This document shows positions 32,785 to 42,084 of a stretch of 64,000 nucleotides of DNA, piece by piece. The DNA comes from Limnobacter alexandrii. Its GTDB lineage: Bacteria > Pseudomonadota > Gammaproteobacteria > Burkholderiales > Burkholderiaceae_B. The notes under the pieces are model-generated. The model saw only the letters and a list, made by a program, of their open reading frames with translations. It was not told where the DNA came from and did not search any database. The position numbers and the translations under genes are program-made. How positions within the stretch are numbered: position 1 is the first letter of the stretch; each line of letters begins with the position of its first letter. The DNA is taken from NCBI RefSeq assembly GCF_005871185.1, contig NZ_SWKN01000006.1, positions 1,401,666 through 1,465,665 of the forward strand, given 5' to 3'.

Positions 32785-34902
32785 TTAGAAGCGGTAGTTG
32801 GCGCTGAACACCACATTGCGTTCGACACCGTAGAAGCAGTCGCCACGAGACAGGCAGGTGGAGACATATTCCCGGTTGGCCAGGTTGGTGGCGTTCACTG
32901 CGTAGCGCCAATCGCCGGTTTCATAGGAAAGCATGGCATCAAGCAGCGTTACGCTGGGGGTGCGTACGTTGTCCACACCGTCCCATGATTCATCGATGAA
33001 TCTCAAACCCGCACCCCATTGCCAACCGGGCAAGCCAAACATGGCAAATTGTTGGCGGCCCCACAGGCTTAGCGTTTGTTTGGGCACGGTGGCCAGGCGT
33101 TTGCCTTGGCTGTTGGGGGCGGAGTGGCGTGTTACCTTGGCGCTGGTGTAGGCATAAGCCGCGAGAACATCGACGGTAGGGCTGAGGCGGTGGTTGGCCT
33201 CCAGTTCTACACCCTTGCTTTCAGCTTCGCCCACCTGAATTTGATTGTTGGCAACAGCAGGATCAGCGACGCGGCGGTTATTCTCCTTGATTTCGTAGAC
33301 TGCAGCAGTGAACAGGGATTTGCCATCGGGTGTTTCATATTTCACACCCATTTCCTGCTGTTCGGCTTGTTGTGGTTTGAATGGATTGCCAAAGAAATCG
33401 AGCCCACCAATTGGCAAGAATGATTCCGAGTAGCTGTAGTAGGGCATGACGCCAAAATCGGTGATGTAACCCAGGCTGGCTTTGTAAGTGTTGGTGGACG
33501 CATCCAGGTCAGAAGCTGGCGCATTGTCGGTTTCTGATTTGGCCCAATCCCGGCGAATGCCCACGGTAGAAAGCCAGCGCTTGGCATACTTCACCTGGTG
33601 CTGGGCGTAAATACCTGTCTGTGTTTGCAAGGTGCCTGCAATATCGGCCAGTACAGGAGCAGTGAAATTGCCATACACCGGATTTAAATAATCGATCGCG
33701 GCCGCACTGCCACCCGCACCGCGTGCGCCACCCAGGGCGACTCGCTGGTAATCAAGCCCGATGATGCTGGTGTTCTCGAACTCGCCAACATTCCATTTGG
33801 CAGTCAACTGTGAATCGGTGGTCAAGCTGTCGGCCACGTTGTATTGCGAAATAGCCACGCGGTTGATGGTTCGCCCATCGGAGTTAATCTGCGGCGTGAA
33901 GGCCGAGTAAATCGAGTTGTACGACACTGCGCTGTCGCTTTGCTTCACTTTCTGGCTGAAGGTGAATACATCGTTCAAGCGGTGGTCGAATTCAAGTCCG
34001 TACGATGTTTGTTTCGCGAGGTACAGGTCAAAGCCCGGTTCGCTGATAAAGGTGTTGGTGGGAATGCGGCCATTCGGACCTTCAAAACGTGTGCCTATGA
34101 TCGGGAAAAAGCCGACTGATGAACCTGACAGATCGCGTTGCACATTCAAATAGGCGGTCAGGCTGGTGTCTGCACTGGGCCTCCAGGTGATGGAGGGGGC
34201 AAACAGTTCGCGGTCATCTGGTACAAAGTCCACTTGGGTGTCGCTGTCGCGGGTCAGTGCGATCATGCGATACAACAGCGTGCCTTCCGCGTTCAACGGG
34301 CCGGTCAAATCAAGGGCAAGTTGCTTGCGGCCATATTCGCCCAGTTGCACGCCCACTTCGCCCGCCTGTTTTTCTTGCGGACGTTTGCTGACCATGTTCA
34401 CCAACCCACCAAAACCACCTTGGCCGTACAGCACTGATGAAGGGCCTTTGACCACTTCCACGCGTTCAAGGGTGAAGGGATCGGGTCGCACATTGTTGTA
34501 AAAACCAAAAAGTTGTTTCAAGCCGTCTTGGTATTGAACAAATGAGGTGCCGCGAATGAAAGCCCAATCCCCCCGGTTGTCAAACCCATAGGAGCCCGCA
34601 CTGACACCTGCGGTGTAACCCAGTGTGTCTTGCAGTGTGAGCGCTCCCTGGTCTTCAATGCGGTCGCGTGTAATCACTGAAATGGACTGTTGGGTTTCAA
34701 CAATGGCTGTGCCGGTTTTGGTGGCAGAAAATGTGCTGTTGGCTTTGTAACCGTCAACAGGTGTCGAGGGGCTTTGTTCAACCTGTACCTGTCCTTCTAC
34801 TTTGACAGCGGGCAGGGTGGCTACGTCTTGAGCATTTGAAAGTTGGGGCCACAACAGGGCAATTGCGCCGATTGCGCCAGGCAGTATTTTTTTCGGGTTC
34901 AT
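32785..34902 (-). CDS. TonB-dependent siderophore receptor (hydroxamate/FhuE-FoxA-like class)
   Basis: A 705-residue outer-membrane receptor. The signal peptide ends LSNAQD. The plug contains IVETQQSISVITRDRIEDQGALTLQDTLGYTAGV and VEVVKGPSSVLYGQGGFGGLVNMVSKRP, the pattern of the TonB-siderophore-receptor subfamily. The barrel ends FSANYRF with the terminal Phe. It lies 71 bases downstream of hemP on the same strand, so both are expected under the hemP Fur box. No synthesis gene for its ligand is adjacent, so it may take up a foreign siderophore. Confidence 0.9.
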   Translation of the reverse strand: MNPKKILPGAIGAIALLWPQLSNAQDVATLPAVKVEGQVQVEQSPSTPVDGYKANSTFSATKTGTAIVETQQSISVITRDRIEDQGALTLQDTLGYTAGVSAGSYGFDNRGDWAFIRGTSFVQYQDGLKQLFGFYNNVRPDPFTLERVEVVKGPSSVLYGQGGFGGLVNMVSKRPQEKQAGEVGVQLGEYGRKQLALDLTGPLNAEGTLLYRMIALTRDSDTQVDFVPDDRELFAPSITWRPSADTSLTAYLNVQRDLSGSSVGFFPIIGTRFEGPNGRIPTNTFISEPGFDLYLAKQTSYGLEFDHRLNDVFTFSQKVKQSDSAVSYNSIYSAFTPQINSDGRTINRVAISQYNVADSLTTDSQLTAKWNVGEFENTSIIGLDYQRVALGGARGAGGSAAAIDYLNPVYGNFTAPVLADIAGTLQTQTGIYAQHQVKYAKRWLSTVGIRRDWAKSETDNAPASDLDASTNTYKASLGYITDFGVMPYYSYSESFLPIGGLDFFGNPFKPQQAEQQEMGVKYETPDGKSLFTAAVYEIKENNRRVADPAVANNQIQVGEAESKGVELEANHRLSPTVDVLAAYAYTSAKVTRHSAPNSQGKRLATVPKQTLSLWGRQQFAMFGLPGWQWGAGLRFIDESWDGVDNVRTPSVTLLDAMLSYETGDWRYAVNATNLANREYVSTCLSRGDCFYGVERNVVFSANYRF

Positions 34903-34973
34903 GATGCTTTCGTGAAAAAAACGCTGGCTGGCTGAAGTGTTTTTGGCTGGCTTGCGGTTTGAGGGTGAGAAAT

Positions 34974-35159
34974 TTATTTGGTCAAAATCAGTTTGCCTTG
35001 AGCAGTAATTCGCAGGCGGTATTCGGTGTTGTCATGAACAATGGTTCTCTCCCGACTGCCATGGGGGAACAGCGTTTTCGTGTTTAACGGTCCCCTGGCT
35101 GGTGGCTCGGTTTGGCCTGTTGGTGCTGTTCCTGTGTTGAGAGTCGCTTGCTTGTTCAT
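34974..35159 (-). CDS. hemP: Hemin uptake protein HemP
   Basis: A 61-residue protein with the HemP signature near the C-terminus: LFPHGSRERTIVH, then EYRLRITAQGKLILTK. HemP is a small cytoplasmic protein found at the head of haem or siderophore uptake operons. In related betaproteobacteria it activates receptor expression. Here it precedes a siderophore receptor, and a Fur-like site lies 70-85 bases upstream. No hemin transporter is nearby. Confidence 0.9.
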   Translation of the reverse strand: MNKQATLNTGTAPTGQTEPPARGPLNTKTLFPHGSRERTIVHDNTEYRLRITAQGKLILTK

Positions 35160-35226
35160 GGTGGCCCGAAAAAAGTTGATTGCCTGCGATGAATGCTGCG
35201 AAGTGTAATAGATGTTCTTATTAATT

Positions 35227-35245
35227 GCAAATCATTCTCATTAAG
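35227..35245. promoter_or_regulatory. Fur box between hemP and the imelysin operon
   Basis: GCAAATCATTCTCATTAAG; the reverse complement matches the Fur consensus at 13 of 19 positions. It sits between the divergent starts (35159 and 35293) and may control both units. Confidence 0.65.
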
Positions 35246-35292
35246 ATTATCATATGGCCTGTTTTCGATTGATTCAAAGGTATTAGCTCCTC

Positions 35293-36438
35293 ATGAAAAA
35301 CTGGATGGTTGCCGGCTTGGCCCTGGCATTGTGCAATGTGGCTTTGGCCGCACCCACAGCCGATGAAGTTGCAAAAGGTTATGGGCAACTGGTGTATGCG
35401 AATTACACCGACTCTGTGAATGCTGCAAAGAAAATGCAATCGACCATTGATGCGTTTTTGACAGCGCCCTCGCAAGCGGGAATGGCGTCTGCAAAAAAAG
35501 CCTGGCTTGATGCGCGTGAGTTTTACGGACAAACCGAAGCGTTCCGTTTTTATGGCGGACCAATTGATGATGAAAACGGACCCGAAGGGCAGATCAACGC
35601 TTGGCCCATGGACGAGTCGTATGTGGACTATGTGCAGGGCGATTCAAATAGCGGTTTCATCAACAACGCCAAATTCAGCATTACCCGCGAAGCCTTGATC
35701 GAACAGAATGAACGCGGCGGCGAAGAAAACATTGCCACGGGTTGGCACGCCATTGAGTTTTTGTTGTGGGGCCAGGACTTGAACGACGATGGCCCCGGTG
35801 ACCGTCCTTACACGGATTATGTGAAAGGCAAAGGCAACAATGCCGAGCGTCGCGCCCACTATTTGCAGGAAGTGACCGCTCTCTTGATTCATGATTTGGA
35901 AACTGTGCGGTCTGCCTGGGCTCCCGGAACACCGAATAACTTCCGTGCCCAGTTTGAGAAGGGTGGCAAAGAGTCTGTTCGTCAAATTCTGGTTGGGCTG
36001 GGTTCTTTGTCGCGCGGCGAACTGGCAGGCGAACGTCTCGAGGTGGCCTTGTTCAGTCAAGACCAGGAGGACGAACATTCCTGCTTCTCGGACAACACCC
36101 ATCGTGATGCAGTCAACAATGCGCAAGGCATTTTGAATGTGTGGACGGGCACGTACAAGCAGGCCGACGGGGCGGTGTTGAAAGTACCCTCGCTGGCTGA
36201 ATTGGTGGCATCCAAGGCGCCTAAGGTAGCCAAAGAAACCACGCAGCAAATCACGAACTCAGTGATTGCCGCAAACGCCATACAGGCGCCGTTTGATCGG
36301 GAAATTATTGGCGGTGCAAATGCACCCGGCCCGCAGCGAATCAAAGCGACTGTGGCCAGCCTGGTCAAGCAGAGTACTTTGATTGTGGAGTCTGCCAACG
36401 CAATTGGCATTAGCCAACTCACTTTGACCATGCCTTGA
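35293..36438 (+). CDS. Imelysin family periplasmic iron-uptake-like protein (first copy)
   Basis: A 381-residue exported protein (signal peptide ending LALAAPT) of the imelysin/IrpA (M75) family. The characteristic GxHxxE motif is GWHAIEFLLWG, followed by DYVKGKGNNAERRA. The N-terminal helix bundle contains ARxxYGxTEAFRFYGGPID. Imelysins are associated with iron uptake. The gene starts a four-gene run with a di-haem oxidoreductase, a second imelysin and a DUF1513 protein, opposite hemP with a Fur box between. Confidence 0.88.
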   Translation: MKNWMVAGLALALCNVALAAPTADEVAKGYGQLVYANYTDSVNAAKKMQSTIDAFLTAPSQAGMASAKKAWLDAREFYGQTEAFRFYGGPIDDENGPEGQINAWPMDESYVDYVQGDSNSGFINNAKFSITREALIEQNERGGEENIATGWHAIEFLLWGQDLNDDGPGDRPYTDYVKGKGNNAERRAHYLQEVTALLIHDLETVRSAWAPGTPNNFRAQFEKGGKESVRQILVGLGSLSRGELAGERLEVALFSQDQEDEHSCFSDNTHRDAVNNAQGILNVWTGTYKQADGAVLKVPSLAELVASKAPKVAKETTQQITNSVIAANAIQAPFDREIIGGANAPGPQRIKATVASLVKQSTLIVESANAIGISQLTLTMP

Positions 36439-36439
36439 A

Positions 36440-37870
36440 TTGAAGATTGCCGTGAGTAAAAACAGAAAGTTAATCGGGCTTGCCTTGGCCACAACCCTGC
36501 TGGCCGGTGCCGCCTGGGCGGCTGGCGAGGGCATGACTGCGCGTAGCGCTGGCGACGTGACCGTGTTTGCAGATGGTCGCAACGCCTTTTCATTTCCAGC
36601 CGCCAATTTGCCGGATGAGGAGCGCACCCGGTTTGCAATTGGCAACTCGTTTTTCAAGCGCAACTGGGTGCAGGCGCCTGCGTCGACCACTGCGCGAGAT
36701 GGTCTCGGACCGCACTTCATTGCACGCTCGTGCGGTGGTTGCCATGTTCAGGATGGTCGCGGAAAACCGCCCGAAATATTGAACCGTTTGAACACTGAGC
36801 AGCCAGTCGATTTGTTGTTCCGCCTGTCCATTCCAGGCAAAGACAAAACACATGGTGTGGTACCCGAGCCCACTTACGGTGATCAGTTGAACAATGCCGC
36901 TGTCGATGGTGTAAAGCCGGAAGGCAAAATCAAAATTGAAACCTCGGAGGTGCGCGGCCAGTACCCCGACGGCACACCGTATGTGCTGCAAAAGCCCAAC
37001 TACTCATTCATTGAATTGGCTTATGGACCAATGCACCCCAAGGTGATGGTGAGCCCGCGTATTGCGCCACAGGTAATTGGTTTGGGTTTGCTGGAAGCGA
37101 TTGAGGAAAAAGATGTGCTGGCCAATGCCAGGCAACAGGCTGAGCAAGCAGGTCCGATCAAGGGTGTACCCAATCGCGTTTGGGATGCCTACGCAAAAAA
37201 GGAAATGCTGGGCCGTTTTGGCTGGAAGGCCAATGTGGCCACGTTGGCGCATCAAACAGGCGGCGCGTTTCTCGGCGATATCGGAATCACCAGCAGTTTG
37301 TTTCCTGTTGAAAATTGTACACCCACACAAAAAGATTGTTTGCAGGCACCCAATGGTTCCGAGAATGGCGAGCCAGAACTGAGCGACAAACTGTTCAATG
37401 AAATTGTGTTTTATCAGGCTGTGCTGGCGCCGCCAGCCCGTCGAAATGTGAACGACGCGCAAGTGTTGAAAGGACAAAAACTGTTTGAACAGGCGCAATG
37501 TGCCGTGTGTCATCGGCCCTCGTACACCACAGGCAAGGTGCCGTTTCCGGCCCTGAGCAGCAAGGCGCTTGAAGGGCAGGAAATTTGGCCTTACACCGAT
37601 TTGCTGTTGCACGACATGGGCGACGGGCTTGCCGACAATCGTCCAGACTTTCAAGCCAATGGCAGGCAATGGAAAACACCGCCCTTGTGGGGCATTGGCT
37701 TGATTCCTGATGTCAACAACCACATGCGTTTGTTGCACGATGGCCGTGCAAACGGTGTTGAAGAGGCCATTCTTTGGCATGGAGGAGAGGCTGAAGAAAG
37801 TAAAAACCATTTCATGAATTTTTCTGCTCAAGACCGCGCAGCCCTGATTCGTTTTGTGGAGTCTTTGTAA
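36440..37870 (+). CDS. Di-haem oxidoreductase family protein (DUF1111)
   Basis: About 476 residues, exported (hydrophobic segment 12-28), with two CxxCH sites: CGGCH at residues 98-102 and CAVCH near 354. The conserved HDMGDGLAD segment near the C-terminus and TPPLWGIGLI are typical of the DUF1111 di-haem family, distantly related to cytochrome c peroxidase MauG. It starts one base after the imelysin stop (TTG 36440, or GTG 36452), so the genes are coupled. In similar operons it is thought to handle redox steps of iron or peptide-bound iron; the reaction is not known. Confidence 0.85.
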   Translation: MKIAVSKNRKLIGLALATTLLAGAAWAAGEGMTARSAGDVTVFADGRNAFSFPAANLPDEERTRFAIGNSFFKRNWVQAPASTTARDGLGPHFIARSCGGCHVQDGRGKPPEILNRLNTEQPVDLLFRLSIPGKDKTHGVVPEPTYGDQLNNAAVDGVKPEGKIKIETSEVRGQYPDGTPYVLQKPNYSFIELAYGPMHPKVMVSPRIAPQVIGLGLLEAIEEKDVLANARQQAEQAGPIKGVPNRVWDAYAKKEMLGRFGWKANVATLAHQTGGAFLGDIGITSSLFPVENCTPTQKDCLQAPNGSENGEPELSDKLFNEIVFYQAVLAPPARRNVNDAQVLKGQKLFEQAQCAVCHRPSYTTGKVPFPALSSKALEGQEIWPYTDLLLHDMGDGLADNRPDFQANGRQWKTPPLWGIGLIPDVNNHMRLLHDGRANGVEEAILWHGGEAEESKNHFMNFSAQDRAALIRFVESL

Positions 37871-38937
37871 TGCATCCTCAACACCAGCATGAATTGAAGC
37901 AGGGTTTGTTGCGCGGGCTGCTTTGGATTGCCATTGCAGGGGGTTTGCTCCTGGTGGTCAATCTGGCATTCGCAGCCAAACCGGCAGACCACAGCAGCAT
38001 GCTTTTTCCGTACTACAACGCAGAGGATGTGTTGAGCAGCACGGTGAACCACCACTACGCCAAAGACACCGCCAAGTTGTTGACCCAACTGAAACAGTTG
38101 GACAGTTCAAGCACAAAATACTGTGAGGGTGGCTTGCAGCGCGAGGCCTTGAAGGCACAGTACTCGCAAACCTACCTGGCATGGCTTGAATTGTCTGCCG
38201 TGGTCATGGGGCCGATGCTGCTGAACAACACCGTGCGGCAAATCGATTTTCGACCATTGCGAGTCAACTTGCTTGAACGCGCAATCAAGAAACAGCCCCA
38301 GGGTGCCCAGGCCATGGCCTTGGTGGGAAGCCCCGCAAAAGGTTTTCCGGCCCTTGAATATTTGCTGGAGCAAACCGCTTTCAAGGCAGGTGCGCCCGAG
38401 TGCAATTATGCACAGGAAGTGGTACGCGACATGATTCGCACGGTGTCTGATTTGAACTGGCAAGGTGTTGATCAAGCCGACATGCAGTTGTATTTCAACC
38501 AGTTGGTGGGCGCAACACACAACCTGGCTTGGGAGCGCATGGAAAAACCCTTGTTGAAAAACAAGGATCAACTTGCTGCGGGTGGCACGGCGGATTGGCC
38601 TTTTTCTGCGCTCGGATTGACCGAAAAAACCTGGGCGGCGCAATGGCAGGGCCTTGCAGATTTGCTGGTGGTGAACACACAAACAGTGCCCGATCCGGCG
38701 CAACAGGTGGTACCCCTGGAAGCCTACCTGCGAGGTTTGGGAAAAATTGACCTGGCGGATACCTTGTTACTTCGCGCCAACGCTGTTGCAGCGGCGCTGA
38801 AGGCCAACGATATTTCGAAACCTGCCAGTGTTGAGCAATCGGTGAAAGCCGCCAAAGTCTTGAAGGGCTTTTTGGAGACCGAGGTGGCCAAGGGCTTGAA
38901 TGTGTCCATTCAGTTCTCTTCTTCAGACGGCGATTGA
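37870..38937 (+). CDS. Imelysin family protein (second copy)
   Basis: A 355-residue second imelysin-type protein, clearly diverged from the first. An N-terminal hydrophobic segment (about 18-36) acts as signal or anchor. The motif region reads GFPALEYLLEQ, with the His of GxHxxE replaced by Ala, as in many second copies. The ATG overlaps the stop of the di-haem gene (TAATG). It probably forms a periplasmic complex with the first imelysin and the cytochrome; that is inference from the conserved gene order. Confidence 0.85.
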   Translation: MHPQHQHELKQGLLRGLLWIAIAGGLLLVVNLAFAAKPADHSSMLFPYYNAEDVLSSTVNHHYAKDTAKLLTQLKQLDSSSTKYCEGGLQREALKAQYSQTYLAWLELSAVVMGPMLLNNTVRQIDFRPLRVNLLERAIKKQPQGAQAMALVGSPAKGFPALEYLLEQTAFKAGAPECNYAQEVVRDMIRTVSDLNWQGVDQADMQLYFNQLVGATHNLAWERMEKPLLKNKDQLAAGGTADWPFSALGLTEKTWAAQWQGLADLLVVNTQTVPDPAQQVVPLEAYLRGLGKIDLADTLLLRANAVAAALKANDISKPASVEQSVKAAKVLKGFLETEVAKGLNVSIQFSSSDGD

Positions 38938-38942
38938 TCCAC

Positions 38943-40007
38943 ATGGTGTTGTCTCGCCGACAATTTTTTTTGCAAGGCGGTGCATTGGCGCTGTCGCTTG
39001 CCATTCCCTTGCATTGCAAAGCGGCTACAAACAGCGGGCACACCAGTTTGCTTGCCGCATGGCAACTGCCCACGGGCGCTTATCAGGTGGGCGTGCTTAC
39101 GCCCAGCTTTACCATTGAACAAGCTGTGAATTTGCCCACCCGCCCGCACGGCCTGATGCACCTTCACGGCGATGAGTATTTGGTAATTGCGCGCCGCCCC
39201 GGCGACTGGTTGCTGCGCCTGAATATTCAAACCGGAGACACTGCGCGCACCTGGCAAGACGAAGACCGTCATTTGAACGGGCACAGCGCAACACATGGCG
39301 ATTGGCTTTTCACCACGGAAACTGATGTGCTCACTGGGCAAGGCGTGTTGGGTGTTCGTCACCGTGAAACTTTTGAGTTGATTGATGTGTGGCCAACATT
39401 GGGTCGAGACCCGCATGAAATGCTGGTGCTGCCCGGTGCTGTGTTGGGTATCGACGAACCCTTTTTGCTGGTGGCCAATGGCGGCATACAAACCCATGCA
39501 GACATGGGGCGTGCGCAATTGAACCAGTTGCCCATGGATTCTTCAGTGGTGGCCATGAACCCCAAAACCGGCGATGTGTTGAAGCAGTGGACCCTGCCAG
39601 ACTCGCGGCTTAGCTTGCGCCACATGGCCCTGCATGCCAGCGGCGTGGTGGGCATTGCCATGCAGGCGCATCATGCGCAAAAGGCCGATCAAGAGGCTGC
39701 ACCCGTACTCGCTTTGCTCGATGAAAGTGGTTTGCGCACAGTAGGGGAATCTGTTGATGTAAAAGGTTATGCGGGTGACATTGTCGCGACGCCCGAAGGC
39801 TTTGTGATCAGTTGTACCAAGAACGATTCAGCGGCAAAGTTCGACGCAAAGGGAAGGTTGCTGAGCACACAGCATGCAAAAGCCGCTTGCGCCTTGGCCG
39901 CACAAGGCAATCAGGTGTGGCTTGGACAGCAGGCCGGGGAACACAGCAATTTATTGACCCTGGACAATCACTGGCTGCTTATTGAGCCTTCAATGCCCAC
40001 GCTTTGA
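38943..40007 (+). CDS. DUF1513 domain protein with Tat-like signal
   Basis: About 354 residues. The N-terminus LSRRQFFLQGGALALSLAIPL is a twin-arginine signal, so export is as a folded protein. The rest looks like a beta-propeller, with repeated segments such as RPHGLMHLHGDEYLVIARR and GRDPHEMLVLPG, where DPHEM is typical of DUF1513. It is the fourth gene of the imelysin operon, starting 5 bases after the preceding stop. It overlaps the convergent dehydrogenase gene by 29 bases. Function unknown; association with imelysin and di-haem proteins suggests an iron-acquisition role. Confidence 0.85.
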   Translation: MVLSRRQFFLQGGALALSLAIPLHCKAATNSGHTSLLAAWQLPTGAYQVGVLTPSFTIEQAVNLPTRPHGLMHLHGDEYLVIARRPGDWLLRLNIQTGDTARTWQDEDRHLNGHSATHGDWLFTTETDVLTGQGVLGVRHRETFELIDVWPTLGRDPHEMLVLPGAVLGIDEPFLLVANGGIQTHADMGRAQLNQLPMDSSVVAMNPKTGDVLKQWTLPDSRLSLRHMALHASGVVGIAMQAHHAQKADQEAAPVLALLDESGLRTVGESVDVKGYAGDIVATPEGFVISCTKNDSAAKFDAKGRLLSTQHAKAACALAAQGNQVWLGQQAGEHSNLLTLDNHWLLIEPSMPTL

Positions 40008-41751
40008 TGGTTTGCCCTTGCTTGAAACCAAACAATTTGTTGCCGCCAATTGCCACAGCCAAATATTGTTTGCCACTGACCTCGTAACTAACAGGTGGTG
40101 CATTTACACCAGCCGGGTTGGCCTGTTCCCAAACGCGTTTACCCGTGTTTGAATCAAGCGCAAAAAACTCTCCACTGCCTTCGCCAGAAAAAACCAGACC
40201 TGTCTTTGTACTTAAAACGCCGCCAATCAGGGGGGCCTTGACCCTGTGCTGCCACAGCAGCTTACCGGTGTCCAAATGAATGGCTGACAGCAAACCGTAT
40301 TTTTCTCCGTCCTCGATTGGCGACATGGATGAATATTTCAAAGCAGGTTTGTTGCCCTTGGCTTTCAGTTCATGCAACTGATATTTCACAGGCCAGTGAA
40401 TGCCCGCGATGAACACCATGCGGCGTTGTTCATCCACTGAAACTGGCGACCAGTTCGAGCCGCCAATGACTCCGGGATAGATTACATTGCCCTGTTCGCT
40501 GGGCAGGGTAAACATATTGTGTTGCGGCACGAAGGCTTCACTTTTGAAAAGCAGTTCACCGGTGATTCGGTTGTGTACGTAGAACCAACCTGTTTTACCG
40601 GCTTGTCCAACCGCCTGCACTGCCTGGCCTTGGTGCTGTGTCGTGAAAAGAACTGGTGGGCTGGCCACATCGTAGCCCCACATGTCGTGTGGCACTTGCT
40701 GGTAGTGCCACTTCAATGCACCGGTGCGAACATCAAGCGCAACAATCGATGCGGTGTACAGGTTGTCGCCCGGTCGTGATGAACCTTCCATTTGTGGGGA
40801 AGGGTTCCCGGTGCCGAAATAGAGCATGCCGTTTTCACGGTCAATGGCCGGAGTGCTCCAGGCTGAGCCGCCACCGAACTGCCAGGCATCCGGGTACTTT
40901 GAAACGTTGGCTTTTTCCTGATCAATGTCACGGGGAAGTACCACGCCGTCTGGCGTTTTCCGGGTGAATGTGCCTTCCCAACCTTGGTTGGGTACGGTGT
41001 CGAACTTCCAGGCTTGTGTCCCTGTGTTGATGTCGTAGGCGGCCATAAACCCGCGCCGGCCGTAATTGCCTGCAATGCCCACGACTGAACCCAGCGGGGC
41101 ATCGGGGTCGGGTGAATCCAGGTGCAGACCGTAGCCCACGCCGGTAATGCCCACAATGACTTTGCCATCGAACACCATGGGGGCCATGTTAATACCCGCT
41201 CCCGAAGTTCCAGACACCTCAAGTTTTCCATCCTGTGTGTTCAGTTGTGCGCCCAAGGCGCTGGCATCTTCCTGTATGCCTTGATCGCCCTTGGTCACGT
41301 CAATGTCCCACAGCTTTCTACCGTTTGCCGCATCCAGTGCCAGCAAACGGGAGTCGACCGTACCCATGAATACTTTTCCATCGCTGACCGCCACGCCCCG
41401 GTTGGCAGGCCCGCAGCACATTGGGCGGTCTTTGATGCGATCGTGCGTGTAACGCCACAGCAGCTTGCCGGTGTCAGCTTTCAAGGCCACCACATGGTTA
41501 AAAGGCAGCGACACATACATGATTCCATCGACCACAATGGGCGTGGCTTGAAAACTGGAGGAGATCCCTGTGTCAAATTCCCAGGCCGGTTCCAGTTGCG
41601 CAATATTGTCGGGTGCAATTTGAGTCAATCGGCTGTGTCGCTGGTGATTCCAGTCTCCACCAAATACAGGCCATTCTGCGTTTGCCTTGGTCAGTGCACT
41701 TGCACCAAGCAAGATGAAAAAGGCAGTTGCGAATCGGTTGGGCAGTGTCAT
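39979..41751 (-). CDS. PQQ-dependent alcohol dehydrogenase (quinoprotein), first copy
   Basis: A periplasmic eight-bladed quinoprotein of about 590 residues (signal peptide ending KANAEW). The vicinal disulfide of the family is seen in RPMCCGPANRG, and the catalytic region is RPGDNLYTASIVALDVRTG. The residue two after the catalytic Asp is Arg, not Asp, so it does not carry the lanthanide-type mark. A calcium enzyme is expected. It has no haem site, so it needs a separate cytochrome acceptor. A 16-bp element shared with the porin promoter lies about 85 bases upstream. ATG 41751 is preferred; the frame is open 16 residues further. Confidence 0.85.
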   Translation of the reverse strand: MTLPNRFATAFFILLGASALTKANAEWPVFGGDWNHQRHSRLTQIAPDNIAQLEPAWEFDTGISSSFQATPIVVDGIMYVSLPFNHVVALKADTGKLLWRYTHDRIKDRPMCCGPANRGVAVSDGKVFMGTVDSRLLALDAANGRKLWDIDVTKGDQGIQEDASALGAQLNTQDGKLEVSGTSGAGINMAPMVFDGKVIVGITGVGYGLHLDSPDPDAPLGSVVGIAGNYGRRGFMAAYDINTGTQAWKFDTVPNQGWEGTFTRKTPDGVVLPRDIDQEKANVSKYPDAWQFGGGSAWSTPAIDRENGMLYFGTGNPSPQMEGSSRPGDNLYTASIVALDVRTGALKWHYQQVPHDMWGYDVASPPVLFTTQHQGQAVQAVGQAGKTGWFYVHNRITGELLFKSEAFVPQHNMFTLPSEQGNVIYPGVIGGSNWSPVSVDEQRRMVFIAGIHWPVKYQLHELKAKGNKPALKYSSMSPIEDGEKYGLLSAIHLDTGKLLWQHRVKAPLIGGVLSTKTGLVFSGEGSGEFFALDSNTGKRVWEQANPAGVNAPPVSYEVSGKQYLAVAIGGNKLFGFKQGQTIKAWALKAQ

Positions 41752-41834
41752 GATTTTGAAAGTTGGCTTGAGCATGCCCAGAACACAAGCAAGGATCAAT
41801 CCATTCGGACTGTTGCAGTGTGAAGCACATGGCC

Positions 41835-41850
41835 TGTCACAAAACTGTCA
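41835..41850. promoter_or_regulatory. Shared activator-site candidate upstream of first quinoprotein gene
   Basis: TGTCACAAAACTGTCA, identical to the reverse complement of 61806-61821 and sharing 15 bases with 50260-50274. A further element, ACTGTTGCAGT at 41809-41819, recurs before pqqA. Confidence 0.55.
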
Positions 41851-41903
41851 TCCAATGCAGGCCTGCTTGCGTGTATATTTCGCGTACCCGAGTTTATTGG
41901 TAA

Positions 41904-42065
41904 ATGATCATGAAGCAACAACTTGAGCTGTTGAAAGAAATTGAACACAAGCTTGAAGAACTGAGCAAAGACAAAGACCTGAAAGAAAAGCGTCCTCTGG
42001 AAGTGAAGGAGATCAAAGGTTTGCGTTTGGTGGTGTCCTCGATCATTCGCCGCATGGCCAGCTAA
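41904..42065 (+). CDS. Small charged helical protein of unknown function
   Basis: A 53-codon frame from ATG 41904 (or 51 from ATG 41910) encoding an N-terminal run with Leu-Lys-Glu heptad character (LELLKEIEHKLEEL) and a basic end, SSIIRRMAS. The composition and strong coiled-coil look favour a real protein. It faces away from the quinoprotein gene and converges on the MFS gene end, filling an otherwise empty gap. No family recognised and no clear ribosome site. Confidence 0.45.
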   Translation: MIMKQQLELLKEIEHKLEELSKDKDLKEKRPLEVKEIKGLRLVVSSIIRRMAS

Positions 42066-42084
42066 CCAAAGCAGATTCACAGCC

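Noticed and set aside
41766..41780. Sigma-54-like sequence before the first quinoprotein gene
   Set aside because: GG and GC spacing is right, but the -12 reads AAGC and the start site would fall on the ATG, so I do not count it.
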